A DNA stretch of 64,000 bases from Streptomyces sp. NBC_01439 (GTDB lineage: Bacteria; Actinomycetota; Actinomycetes; Streptomycetales; Streptomycetaceae), in NCBI RefSeq assembly GCF_036227605.1, contig NZ_CP109487.1, forward strand, positions 5,889,501 to 5,953,500. The letters run 5' to 3'. Below the pieces are notes generated by a model, which made no database searches, had not been told where the DNA came from, and saw only the letters and a list, made by a program, of their open reading frames with translations. Shown here in pieces: positions 55,161-63,221 of the stretch; the stretch's first letter is position 1, and each line of letters begins with the position of its first letter. The position numbers were made by a program, and so were the translations under genes.

Positions 55161-57602
55161 TCATTCCAGGAACGCCGACGGCGGGCGCAGGCCTTCTGCG
55201 GGGCCTCCGTCGCTGCCCTGCGCACTGCCCTGGGTGTTGCCCTGGGTGCCCTGGGTGGTGCCGCCCTGGTCGCCGCCCTGGGTGGTGCCGCCGTTGTCTT
55301 GGCCGCCGTTGTCCTGGCCTCCGTTCACCGGGCCGCCGTTGTCCTGGCCGTCCTGGTTCTGGCCGCCGTTGTTCTGCCCGCCCTGGTTGCGGCCGCCCGT
55401 CGGGTTCGACGGCGAGGGTCGGGCCGGGCGTTCGGGGGTGCTGGGCGAGGGTTCGCCGGGGGTCTCCTGCGGCGGGTTGGATTCCGGGCTGGGCGGCGGT
55501 GGGGGCGGTGCGGCGCCGGGCTGGAGTTCCAGGTCGAAGTCGACGGGGTCGGTGCCTTCCAGGGCGGTCTTGGTGTACGCGGCCCAGATCCGGGCGGGGT
55601 ATCCGCCGCCGCCGATGCGGGCCTCGCCGAGGGCGCCGTAGAGGGATTCCAGGGTTCCGGTGTCCGGGTCCTGGCCCATCATCGAGATCACGGTGACCAG
55701 GTCCGGGGTGTAGGCCGCGAACCAGGCCGAGCGGTCGAGTTCGCCGGTGCCGGTCTTGCCCGCGGCCGGGTGGCCGGCGGCGAGGGCGGCCGTGCCGGTG
55801 CCGTTGTCCACGACGCTGACCAGCATGGACGTGGTGGTGTCGGCGGCTTCGCGGCTGATGGCCTGGGTGGGGGTGCGCTGGGGGAGGCCGATGGTTTCGC
55901 CGCCCTTGGTGATCTTCTCGAGGAAGGTGTAGGGGGTGCGTCGGCCGTGGTCGGCGAGGGTGGCGTAGGCCTGGGTCATGTCCAGGACGCTGGCCTGCAG
56001 GGTGCCGAGGGCCATGGCCGGGCCGGGTACGAAGTTGGGGGTGTTCTCGGGGATGCCGAGGTCGATGGCGGTCTTCTTGACCTTGGCGGTGCCGACGTCG
56101 ACCGCCATCTGTGCGTACACGGCGTTGACGGAGAGGTCGGTGGCGGTGTTGACGGTGATGTTGCCGTAGGAGACCTGGCCCTCGTTCTCGGGGGCGAAGC
56201 GGATGCGGCCGCCGACGACCGGGCGTTTGTTGTCGCCGTTGTAGATCGTGTTCGGGGTGATCCGGCGGCCGTCCTGGGTGCGGGAGTCGTTCTCGACGGC
56301 GGCGGCGAAGACGAAGGGCTTGAAGGTGGAGGCGACCTGGTAGTCGTGGCGGGTCGCGTTGTTCACGTACTGCTTGGTGTAGTCGATGCCGCCGTACATG
56401 GCGAGGACCTTGCCGGTGGCCGGGTCGATGGAGACCCCGCCGGCCCGGACGAGCCGGTCGGCCTTCCGTTTCTCGGGTTCGAGCTTGCTGACCATCTGGT
56501 CGTCGACGGCGCCGACGAGGGCGGCCTGGCGGCGTTTGTCGAGGGTGGTGGTGATGCGGTAGCCGCCTTCGGCGAGGGTCTTGTCGTCGAGGATCTCGTT
56601 GTCGACGATGTAGTCCTTGATCGCTTCGACGAGGTAGCCGCGCTGGCCGGAGAGACCGGCGGCCGCGCGGACCTTGCCCGGTTCGGGGAACTGCGTCTTC
56701 GCGCGTTCGGCGGGGGTCAGCCAGCCCTTCTTGACCATGCCGTCGAGTACGTAGTTCCAGCGGGCGAGGGCGCGGGGGCGGCTCTGGGGGTGGGAGACGA
56801 CGTCGAAGGCGCTGGGGGAGTTGAGGAGGGTGGCGAGGTAGGCGCCCTCGGCGGTGGTGAGTTTGCCGACGTCCTTGCCGTAGTAGGCCTGGGCGGCGGC
56901 CTGGATGCCGTAGGCGTTGCGGCCGAAGTAGCTGGTGTTGAGGTAGCCCTCGAGGATGTAGTTCTTCGACTTCTCGCGGCCGAGTTTGATCGCGATGAAG
57001 AACTCTTTGACCTTGCGTTTGATCGTCTGTTCCTGGCCCAAGTAGTAGTTCTTGACGTACTGCTGGGTGATGGTCGAACCGGACTGGGTGCCCTTGCCGG
57101 TCGCCGTGTTCCAGGCGGCGCGGAGCATCGCCTTGGGGTCGACCGCCCGTTCGGAGTAGAAGTCCCGGTCCTCGGCGGCCAGTACGGCCTCCTGCACGGT
57201 CCGGGGGATCTGTGACAGCGGCACGTTGACGCGGTTGACCTCGCCGTCGCGGGCGATCTGGGAGCCGTCGGAGTAGAGGTAGACGTTGGACTGCGCGGTG
57301 GCGGCGGCGTTGGCCGGCGGGATGTCGACCAGCAGGTAGCCGGCCACGAGGGCGCCGCCGATCAGCAGGGCGATGAGCAGGACGGCGCCGAGGACCATGC
57401 GCCAGGTGGGTAGGAAGCGGCGCCAGCTGGTCCGTCGGCGCCGGGCCTTCTTCCCCGCTCCGCCCTGATGCGGCCGTTGTTGCGCCTGCTGTTCCTGTGG
57501 TGACTGGTGTGGCACCGGCGGTTCTGCCCGTGGCTGCGGTACGTCGGGCGGGGTGTCGGGGTCGCGAGGGGTCCAGCCAGGGGGTGGTGACTGGTCGCTC
57601 AT
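55161..57602 (-). CDS. class A penicillin-binding protein (bifunctional peptidoglycan synthase)
   Basis: 813 aa. The cytoplasmic N-terminus is Pro/Gln-rich with a basic KKARRRRTSWRR stretch, then one TM helix (MVLGAVLLIALLIGGALVAGYLLV). The GT51 transglycosylase domain has EAVLAAEDRDFYSERAVDP and GSTITQQYVKN, with RKVKEFFIAIKLGREKSK. The transpeptidase domain has active-site S in ASTFKPFVF, the SxN triad SVNAVYAQM and KTG in GKTGTGELDRSAWF. The last ~130 residues are disordered, with Pro runs then repeats of GGQDNGG/GGQNQ type. Start at 57602 is the first ATG after the divergent promoter region. Confidence 0.93.
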   Translation of the reverse strand: MSDQSPPPGWTPRDPDTPPDVPQPRAEPPVPHQSPQEQQAQQRPHQGGAGKKARRRRTSWRRFLPTWRMVLGAVLLIALLIGGALVAGYLLVDIPPANAAATAQSNVYLYSDGSQIARDGEVNRVNVPLSQIPRTVQEAVLAAEDRDFYSERAVDPKAMLRAAWNTATGKGTQSGSTITQQYVKNYYLGQEQTIKRKVKEFFIAIKLGREKSKNYILEGYLNTSYFGRNAYGIQAAAQAYYGKDVGKLTTAEGAYLATLLNSPSAFDVVSHPQSRPRALARWNYVLDGMVKKGWLTPAERAKTQFPEPGKVRAAAGLSGQRGYLVEAIKDYIVDNEILDDKTLAEGGYRITTTLDKRRQAALVGAVDDQMVSKLEPEKRKADRLVRAGGVSIDPATGKVLAMYGGIDYTKQYVNNATRHDYQVASTFKPFVFAAAVENDSRTQDGRRITPNTIYNGDNKRPVVGGRIRFAPENEGQVSYGNITVNTATDLSVNAVYAQMAVDVGTAKVKKTAIDLGIPENTPNFVPGPAMALGTLQASVLDMTQAYATLADHGRRTPYTFLEKITKGGETIGLPQRTPTQAISREAADTTTSMLVSVVDNGTGTAALAAGHPAAGKTGTGELDRSAWFAAYTPDLVTVISMMGQDPDTGTLESLYGALGEARIGGGGYPARIWAAYTKTALEGTDPVDFDLELQPGAAPPPPPPSPESNPPQETPGEPSPSTPERPARPSPSNPTGGRNQGGQNNGGQNQDGQDNGGPVNGGQDNGGQDNGGTTQGGDQGGTTQGTQGNTQGSAQGSDGGPAEGLRPPSAFLE

Positions 57603-57776
57603 CTCCAGGACTCCTCGACGCCGTTCAAAACATCCACTTCTATACCTCATGCTGTCTACCCGATGGCCACTGATTCCGCCCCGGACGGGCATAAATCGGT
57701 CGCGTGGCTCGCCCCTCCGTACTAAGCTCGCGCGCTTTGGCCGACGTAGGAACGACGTGGGAAACGGAGGGATACG

Positions 57777-58616
57777 GTGCGCCGGAGAGTGCGGAACGGA
57801 GCGCTTCGGACGACGGGTCTCTACCTGGCGGTCGCGGCGGGCGGATTCAGGCGCTACGCCACCTACGGGACGGCGACCGCGGCCGGGGTGTTCACCAACA
57901 CCGTGTTCGGGTTCATCGTCGCGTACACGTACATCGCGCTGTGGGACGAGCGGCCCGGACTCGGCGGCTACGACCAGGCGCAGGCGCTGACCTTCGTCTG
58001 GATGAGCCAATCGCTGCTCGCCGCCGCCGCCCTGATCGGCGGTGGTTTCCAGGAGGAGCTCCAGGAGCGGATCCGGACGGGCGACATCGCGGTCGACCTC
58101 TACCGGCCCGCGGACCTCCAGCTGTGGTGGCTCGCGGCCGATCTGGGCCGGGCGGGCTTCCAGTTGGTGGGTCGCGGGGTGCTGCCGCTGGTGGCGGGGG
58201 CGCTGGCGTTCCCGCTGGCGCTGCCCGTCGATCCGTTGCGCTGGCTGCTGTTCCTGGTGTCCGTCCTGCTGGCGCTGGTGGTGAGCTTCGCGCTGCGCTA
58301 CATGGTGGGGTTGGTGGCCTTCTGGCTGATGGACGGGGCGGGGATCAACATCATGGCCACCGTCGCCTCGATCTTCTTCTCCGGGATGCTGCTGCCGCTG
58401 ACCGTCTTCCCGGGCGGGTTCGGCGAGTTCGTGCGGACCCTGCCGTGGGCGGCGATGTTGCAGGTGCCGATGGACGTCCTGCTGGGCGAGCACGCGGGGG
58501 CCGGGGGCGCGGCCGCGGCGCTGGGCTTCCAAGCCGTGTGGGCGCTCGTACTGCTGGGAACAGGGCGGCTGTTGCAGTCGGCCGCGACACGGAAGGTGGT
58601 GGTCCAGGGTGGCTGA
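57777..58616 (+). CDS. ABC-2 type transporter permease 1
   Basis: 279-aa membrane protein with about six TM helices (e.g. AAGVFTNTVFGFIVAYTYIAL, GAGINIMATVASIFFSGMLLPLTVFP) of the ABC-2/DUF990-like permease type. The cytoplasmic motif ERIRTGDIAVDLYRPADLQ is shared by such permeases. The GTG start follows GGAGGG. Its TGA overlaps the start of permease 2, and an ATPase gene follows that, giving permease-permease-ATPase order. Substrate unknown; related systems export lipids, antibiotics or peptides. Confidence 0.85.
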   Translation: MRRRVRNGALRTTGLYLAVAAGGFRRYATYGTATAAGVFTNTVFGFIVAYTYIALWDERPGLGGYDQAQALTFVWMSQSLLAAAALIGGGFQEELQERIRTGDIAVDLYRPADLQLWWLAADLGRAGFQLVGRGVLPLVAGALAFPLALPVDPLRWLLFLVSVLLALVVSFALRYMVGLVAFWLMDGAGINIMATVASIFFSGMLLPLTVFPGGFGEFVRTLPWAAMLQVPMDVLLGEHAGAGGAAAALGFQAVWALVLLGTGRLLQSAATRKVVVQGG

Positions 58617-59574
58617 GGCCAAGGCGGGGGCCGGGGCCGGGCTGGAGGCGGTACCGGCGCGTGCACCGGACCGGGAGCGGGATCAGGACCGGGATCAGGA
58701 TCGGGGCCGCGCGCGGGAGCGGGCGCGGGACCGGGAGGCCGCGGTGGCCGGGGCGCCTCGGCGCGGCCTGACGATCGAGGGGCTGCGCGGCTACTGCCTG
58801 ATCGTGGGCATGTGGATCCGCTCCACGATGACGTACCGGACGTCGTTCGTCCTGACGACCTTGGGGCAGGCGGTGATCACCCTCCTGGACTTCGTCGCGA
58901 TCTACATCATGTTCTCCCACGTGGACGCCCTCGGCGGCTTCGCCCTGCCCGAGATCGCCCTGCTGTACGGGTCCTGCTCGGCCTCCCTGGGCCTGGCGGA
59001 CCTGCTGCTCGGGAACACCGACAAGATCGGCGCCCGGATCCGCGACGGCTCGCTCGACACGATGCTGGTGCGGCCGGTCCCGGTGCTCGCGCAGGTCGCG
59101 GCGGACCGGTTCGCGCTGCGCCGGCTGGGCCGGATCGGGCAGGGGGTCGGGGTGATGGGCTGGGCGCTCTGGTCCCTGGACGTGGACTGGACGGTCGGGA
59201 AGGTGCTGCTGGTGCCCGTGATGGTGCTCGCCGGGGCGGCCATCTTCGCGGCCGTGCTGGTCACCGGGGCGGCCTTCCAGTTCGTGTCCGGGGACGCGGC
59301 CGAAGTCCAGAACTCCTTCACCTACGGCGGCTGCCAGATGCTGCAGTACCCGCCGACGGTCTTCGCGAAGGACCTGCTGCGCGGGGTGACCTTCATCGTC
59401 CCGCTGGCCTTCGTCAACTGGCTGCCGGCGCTGCACGTGTTGGGGCGTCCCGATCCGCTGGGCCTGCCCGGGTGGGTCGCGTACCTGAGCCCGCTGGTGG
59501 CCTTCGTGGTGTTCCTGCCCGCGTCGCTGGCGTGGCGCGCGGGAGTCCGTTCGTACCGAAGCACGGGGAGCTAG
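58609..59574 (+). CDS. ABC-2 type transporter permease 2
   Basis: 321 aa. A ~45-residue hydrophilic N-terminus of alternating Arg/Asp-rich units (DRERDQDRDQDRGRARERAR) precedes about six TM helices (e.g. FVLTTLGQAVITLLDFVAIYIMF, IFAAVLVTGAAFQFVSG, VAYLSPLVAFVVFLPASLAW). The motif ARIRDGSLDTMLVRPVPVL parallels that of permease 1. The GTG at 58609 overlaps the permease 1 stop by 8 bp. The TAG stop is included in the CTAG target of IS copy 2, so the gene is intact, but the ATPase downstream is displaced. Confidence 0.85.
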   Translation: MAEAKAGAGAGLEAVPARAPDRERDQDRDQDRGRARERARDREAAVAGAPRRGLTIEGLRGYCLIVGMWIRSTMTYRTSFVLTTLGQAVITLLDFVAIYIMFSHVDALGGFALPEIALLYGSCSASLGLADLLLGNTDKIGARIRDGSLDTMLVRPVPVLAQVAADRFALRRLGRIGQGVGVMGWALWSLDVDWTVGKVLLVPVMVLAGAAIFAAVLVTGAAFQFVSGDAAEVQNSFTYGGCQMLQYPPTVFAKDLLRGVTFIVPLAFVNWLPALHVLGRPDPLGLPGWVAYLSPLVAFVVFLPASLAWRAGVRSYRSTGS

Positions 59575-61020
59575 TAGGGCTTGGTCAGGTTGGGGTTGGT
59601 GTGGGTATGCCGCGGTGGCAGGTGGGGCATGCGCCGGTCCATGTCGCGAGGAGGGTTTGTAGCTCGCGGACGACTTGGTAGAGGCTCAGGCCGGCGCCAT
59701 GTCTTTTGGGGCTCTGGCCAGTCGTTGCAGGGTGCAGAAGGCGTGGGCGACGGATACGAGGGTGACGTGGTGGTGCCATCCGTTCCAGGTGCGTCCCTCG
59801 AAGTGGGCAAGTCCCAGGGCCTGTTTCATCTCGCGGTAGTCGTGCTCGATGCGCCAGCGGAGCTTGGCCAGGCGGACCAGGGTGGTCAGCGGGGTGTCGG
59901 CGGGCAGGTCGGAGAGCCAGAACTGAACGGGTTCGCCCTGGTCGGCCGGCCACTCGGCCAGCAGCCAGCATGCGGGCAGTTCCGGGCCCTCGACCGTGTG
60001 GCGGACCTCGCGACCGGCAGGCCGGATCCGCAAGGCCACGAACCGCGAGTACATCCGCTTGAAGCCGCTGCGGCCGGTGCCGGGCCGGGAGCCCTCACGC
60101 CATTGCACTGGCTTCGCCGTCTTCCGGCCGGCCGCGATGACCAGCTGTTTCACCGACTGCGGCTTGTCCGGGTACTTCGCCACGGGTGGCCGTCCGTTCC
60201 CGGAGTAGGGCTCGGTCACCGGCACGGCTTCGCCGGGCTGGGCCGAGAGGGTGGTGGAGATCCCCACCATGTAGTTGAGGCCGCGGGCCTGCAGGCCGTG
60301 CCGGAATGCCGCCGCGTCTCCGTATCCGGCGTCCGCGACGGCCAGCGGCACCTCGATGCCCCACGAGCGGGTCTCATCCAGCATGTCCAGGGCCAGCTGC
60401 CATTTCTCCACATGCCCGGTGTCGTCGGGAATGCCGCAGGCGGTGCGGCGGGCGACCTTGGCCGGGTCCGCCTTCGGCGAGGCGGGGTCCCAGGCCTCGG
60501 GCTGGAACAGCCGCCAGTTGACCGCCACCGAGGCGTGGTCCGAGGCCAGGTGCAGGGAGACGCCCACCTGGCAGTTGGTGACCTTGCCCGCAGTGCCGGT
60601 GTACTGCCGCGAGACACACGCCGAGGCATTGCCGTCCTTGAGGAAGCCGGTGTCATCGAAGATCAGCACGGTGGGCCGGATCGCCTTCTCCATGCTCCAG
60701 GCCAGCCGGGCCCGCACATGCGCGGGGTCCCACGGGCTGGTGGTGATGAAGTGGGCCAGGGCCTGACGGTTCCCGTCCTCGCCCAGCCGGGCGGCCATCG
60801 GCTCGACCGACTTGCGCTGCCCGTCCGTGAGCAGGCCCCGCAGGTAAACCCGCCCCCACCGACGCTGATCCTTACGCGCGAACGGCTCGAAAACCTCCGC
60901 CGCGAAGTCCTCCAACTCGCCACGTACAGCTGCAATTTCCTCCGGCGTCACACGTCTTGAACGACTCACCGAGCCCTTAGGACACGCAACACCAGCCCCA
61001 ACCTGACCAAGCCCTACTAG
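59571..61020. mobile_element. IS701-family-like insertion sequence, copy 2 (with CTAG duplications)
   Basis: The element is 59575-61016 (1,442 bp), apparently identical to copy 1 and in the same orientation. CTAG flanks both sides (59571-59574 and 61017-61020). The left CTAG contains the permease 2 stop codon. Removing the IS and one CTAG restores ...GGGAGCTAGAGCTGTGGCG, placing the ATPase GTG only 4 bp after the stop, so the IS interrupted a tightly coupled operon. Confidence 0.92.
59686..60969 (-). CDS. IS701-like DDE transposase (copy 2)
   Basis: 427-aa transposase identical in translation to that at 26452-27735, with the same candidate DDE residues (LIFDDTGF, VADAGYGD, RIEHDYREMK). It is intact and lies on the minus strand, opposite to the interrupted ABC operon, so any outward transcription would oppose the operon. 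Confidence 0.93.
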   Translation of the reverse strand: MSRSRRVTPEEIAAVRGELEDFAAEVFEPFARKDQRRWGRVYLRGLLTDGQRKSVEPMAARLGEDGNRQALAHFITTSPWDPAHVRARLAWSMEKAIRPTVLIFDDTGFLKDGNASACVSRQYTGTAGKVTNCQVGVSLHLASDHASVAVNWRLFQPEAWDPASPKADPAKVARRTACGIPDDTGHVEKWQLALDMLDETRSWGIEVPLAVADAGYGDAAAFRHGLQARGLNYMVGISTTLSAQPGEAVPVTEPYSGNGRPPVAKYPDKPQSVKQLVIAAGRKTAKPVQWREGSRPGTGRSGFKRMYSRFVALRIRPAGREVRHTVEGPELPACWLLAEWPADQGEPVQFWLSDLPADTPLTTLVRLAKLRWRIEHDYREMKQALGLAHFEGRTWNGWHHHVTLVSVAHAFCTLQRLARAPKDMAPA

Positions 61021-61024
61021 AGCT

Positions 61025-61320
61025 GTGGCGGATGCGCTGATCTCGTTGGACGGGGTCGAGAAGGTCTTTGACGTACGGCGCCGGGTGAGCCGGATGCGCC
61101 GGGAGAAACGCCAGGTCAGGGCGGTGGACGGGATCAGCTTCGAGGTCGCCCGGGGCGAGATGGTCGGCTACATCGGGCCCAACGGCGCCGGGAAGTCGAC
61201 CACGATCAAGATGCTGACGGGAATCCTGACCCCGAGCGGCGGCCGGCTGCGGGTCGCGGGCATCGACCCGGCGCGGGAGCGGATGCGGCTCGCGCACCGG
61301 ATCGGGGTGGTGTTCGGGCA
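61025..61320 (+). pseudogene. ABC transporter ATPase, N-terminal fragment
   Basis: About 99 codons of an ABC ATPase: SLDGVEKVFDVRRRVSRMRR, then Walker A GYIGPNGAGKSTTIKMLTGIL, then GIDPARERMRLAHRIGVVFGQ, where the Q-loop begins. Beyond about 61320 the reading frame continues for 370 bp without any ABC similarity: no Q-loop continuation (RTTLWW is expected in this subfamily), signature LSGGQ, Walker B or H-loop. The gene has therefore lost roughly two thirds of its length at a recombination junction. The exact breakpoint could lie a few bases either side of 61320. It cannot be functional as an ATPase. Confidence 0.85.
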
Positions 61321-61503
61321 GCACTACCGCGAACGATGCGGTGGACAGAGGCCAGTCTATCGGGGGTGGCGGTCGTCCGGGGTGTCGTCCGGAGATGAGC
61401 AAACCCGCAGCTCAGAGTCCCTACAAGGAGGCCAGCGGGCACCCCGGGGTACCCGTGGCGAGTGCCTGCGCCGACGCTCTAGCCGGAAACGATCTTGCAC
61501 GCC

Positions 61504-61540
61504 AAGAACCCCCGACCATCGCGGCAGGTCGGGGGCTCTT
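61504..61540 (-). terminator. terminator after DUF397 gene
   Basis: AAGAACCCCCGACC and GGTCGGGGGCTCTT form a 14-bp stem with one A-C mismatch around a 9-nt loop. It lies 24 bp past the DUF397 stop on the minus strand. Confidence 0.65.
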
Positions 61541-61563
61541 GATGCGTCTGGATCTTGGTGTGG

Positions 61564-61776
61564 CTACGGCTGCGTGAACTCGCCGCTTACGACGCCGTTC
61601 ACGAAGGCGTCCCACTCCTGCGGGGTAAAGGCGAGGATGGGGCCCTTGCCCTTGGCCTTCGAGTCGCGCAGTCCAACGACACCCTGGTGAAACGCTACTT
61701 CAACGCACTGACCGCCGTTGTCACCACTGAAGGTGCTCTTGCGCCACGTGGCGCCGGTGAAGTCTGGGGTGTTCAT
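61564..61776 (-). CDS. DUF397 protein
   Basis: 70 aa. The DUF397 consensus is clear: GATWRKSTFSGDNGGQCVEVAF, VVGLRDSKAKGKGPILAFTPQEWDAFVNGV. These small actinobacterial proteins, commonly encoded next to XRE regulators with a DUF5753 domain as here, are thought to act as partners or targets in a Scr1/Scr2-like two-gene unit; one such system is described for Streptomyces. The start at 61776 (MNTPDFTGATWRKS) is preceded by AAGAGAG. It lies 29 bp downstream of the XRE gene. Confidence 0.92.
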   Translation of the reverse strand: MNTPDFTGATWRKSTFSGDNGGQCVEVAFHQGVVGLRDSKAKGKGPILAFTPQEWDAFVNGVVSGEFTQP

Positions 61777-61805
61777 GCTGGTTACTCTCTTTTGAGGTGT
61801 CGGCG

Positions 61806-62651
61806 CTAGTCCGCGTTGGCCAGGCGAAGGATCATGTTGCGCGACTCTACTTGGCCCAAAGCCGCAGATTGCAGCCGATTCCACAGCGCAGTATATGCCT
61901 GCACCCCATCCGGCCGGTCAAGATAGGTGGCGTCGGTGTAGTCCTCCAGGTAGACCACGTCAGAGGCCGCGTCGTGATCAAAGCGCATGATCGTGAAGCC
62001 CACCCAGGCAGCACCAAAGGTCTGGGCGTTGAACGGGAGCACCTGGAGTTCAACGTTCGGTCGCTCGGCCACCTCTGCCAGGTGAAGCAGCTGCTCACGC
62101 ATGATGCCCGCGTCCCCGATGTTCCGGCGGATCGCTGACTCACTCAAGATGAAGTTCAGTATCGGGGCGTGCGGCTCGTCGAGGATGGCTTGCCGTTCGA
62201 GCCGCACCTTGAGCTGCTGATCCATCGCCTCCTGCGACACGCCCGGCTGCGCCTTGACGTTCATCGCCCGGATGTAGCTCTCGATTTGGAGGATGCCGGG
62301 GACTACCTCCGGTTGGTACCAGCGTAGTTCGGAGGCATCCGCTTCAAGATCGACGTACGTGCGGAACCAGTCCGGGATAGCGCCGAGGTAGCCAGACCAA
62401 CGACCGCGCTGTCGACCGGCGCGGGCCAACTCCTTCATCCACTCGGCCTCGTCGCCACTCACGCCGTAGAAGTTGAGCAACAGCGTGAGGTCGGTCAATT
62501 TGATGCCGCTCTGACCCAGTTCCAACCGGCTGATCTTGCTGGCCGCAGCGTCGATCTGTTCGGCAGCCTCATCTTGCGTCTTGACGGCCTGCTCCCGCGC
62601 ACGCTTCAACGCGTTGCCGAGCCGACGCCTCTGGATCGTTGGGGTTGCCAC
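61806..62651 (-). CDS. XRE/DUF5753 regulator (Scr1-like)
   Basis: 281 aa. N-terminal XRE helix-turn-helix (RRLGNALKRAREQAVKTQDEAAEQIDAAASKISRLELGQSG) followed by a DUF5753-type domain (ELRWYQPEVVPGILQIESYIRAM, LERQAILDEPHAPILNFILSESAIRRNIGD, LHLAEVAERPNVELQVLPFN, VVYLEDYTDATYLDRPDGVQAYTALWNRLQSAAL). The GTG at 62651 is chosen because GGTGGAGG lies at 9-11 bp; a longer frame to 62687 is open. It is co-oriented with the DUF397 gene and divergent from the 62904 gene. Probably autoregulated through the repeats at 62748-62789. Confidence 0.9.
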   Translation of the reverse strand: MATPTIQRRRLGNALKRAREQAVKTQDEAAEQIDAAASKISRLELGQSGIKLTDLTLLLNFYGVSGDEAEWMKELARAGRQRGRWSGYLGAIPDWFRTYVDLEADASELRWYQPEVVPGILQIESYIRAMNVKAQPGVSQEAMDQQLKVRLERQAILDEPHAPILNFILSESAIRRNIGDAGIMREQLLHLAEVAERPNVELQVLPFNAQTFGAAWVGFTIMRFDHDAASDVVYLEDYTDATYLDRPDGVQAYTALWNRLQSAALGQVESRNMILRLANAD

Positions 62652-62747
62652 GTCGATGATCCTCCACCTGGTCAGCCAGGTGCTCATTATGCCTTCGCGT
62701 GCCTCAGCCACAGGGCGGCGTCCCCTCGAACGAGCGGTTTCCCAAAA

Positions 62748-62789
62748 TAGGAGTCCAGATTCAAGATGGGAGCCTATCCTAGGAGTCCA
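62748..62789. promoter_or_regulatory. direct repeats in XRE divergent promoter region
   Basis: TAGGAGTCCA occurs at 62748-62757 and 62780-62789, 32 bp apart (three helical turns). A TATCCT -10-like hexamer (62775-62780) for the plus-strand transcript overlaps the second copy. The repeats are strong candidates for operator sites of the XRE regulator. Confidence 0.6.
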
Positions 62790-62903
62790 AAATCGACCCT
62801 CATTCGCGCTGCTACCGGCGAACGGGGGCTCTGAGCTGGGCAGATGGGCAGTGGGCGAGAACGGTGCCCCGTTGATCTGGCCACGTCCGCAGGGAGGCCC
62901 GTC

Positions 62904-63221
62904 ATGAAGCCCCTGATCATCGGGTACATGCGCGTTCCGGACGACATGAGCGACGAGGAGGTGAAGAAGAAGCAAGACGACATGACCGCGTACGCGGAGG
63001 TCGAGGGACTCACCCTCGCCGCCGTGTTCCACGAGTTCACGGCCGGTCGGCTCGACGCCTTCGAGGAGATGACCGAGGCGGTCCAGCGCACCGAAGCCCC
63101 CCACGTGGTCGTGCCGTCCTACCGCGACTTGGCACTGACGCGCCCGCTCCAGGACGCCATGACGCTGCACCTGGAACTGAGGGCGAACGCGCAGATCGTC
63201 AGTCTGGACGAGTGCGCATGA
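62904..63221 (+). CDS. resolvase-like small protein lacking the catalytic serine
   Basis: 105 aa resembling the N-terminal catalytic domain of serine recombinases: IGYMRVPDD (in place of GYxRVSxx), KKKQDDMTAYAEVEGLTLAAVFHEFTAGRLDAFEEM, and APHVVVPSYRDLA (in place of PSxxRLxR). The nucleophilic Ser of the YxRVS motif is replaced by Pro, and no C-terminal DNA-binding domain is present. Thus it is probably not an active recombinase but a derived protein. The ATG at 62904 follows AGGGAGG. Its stop overlaps the next gene (ATGA). Function unknown. Confidence 0.7.
   Translation: MKPLIIGYMRVPDDMSDEEVKKKQDDMTAYAEVEGLTLAAVFHEFTAGRLDAFEEMTEAVQRTEAPHVVVPSYRDLALTRPLQDAMTLHLELRANAQIVSLDECA

Noticed and set aside
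55234..57215. Gly/Val-rich plus-strand frame opposite the PBP gene
   Set aside because: It mirrors the PBP coding sequence in an antisense frame; its apparent coding length is due to codon bias.
57603..58622. N-terminal extension of the class A PBP frame on the minus strand
   Set aside because: It lies antisense to permease 1 and is Arg/His/Gln-rich without family similarity; ATG at 57602 fits the family.
61398..61577. Small plus-strand frame MSKPAAQSPYKEASGHPG
   Set aside because: No ribosome site, it crosses the DUF397 terminator hairpin, and it has no recognisable features.
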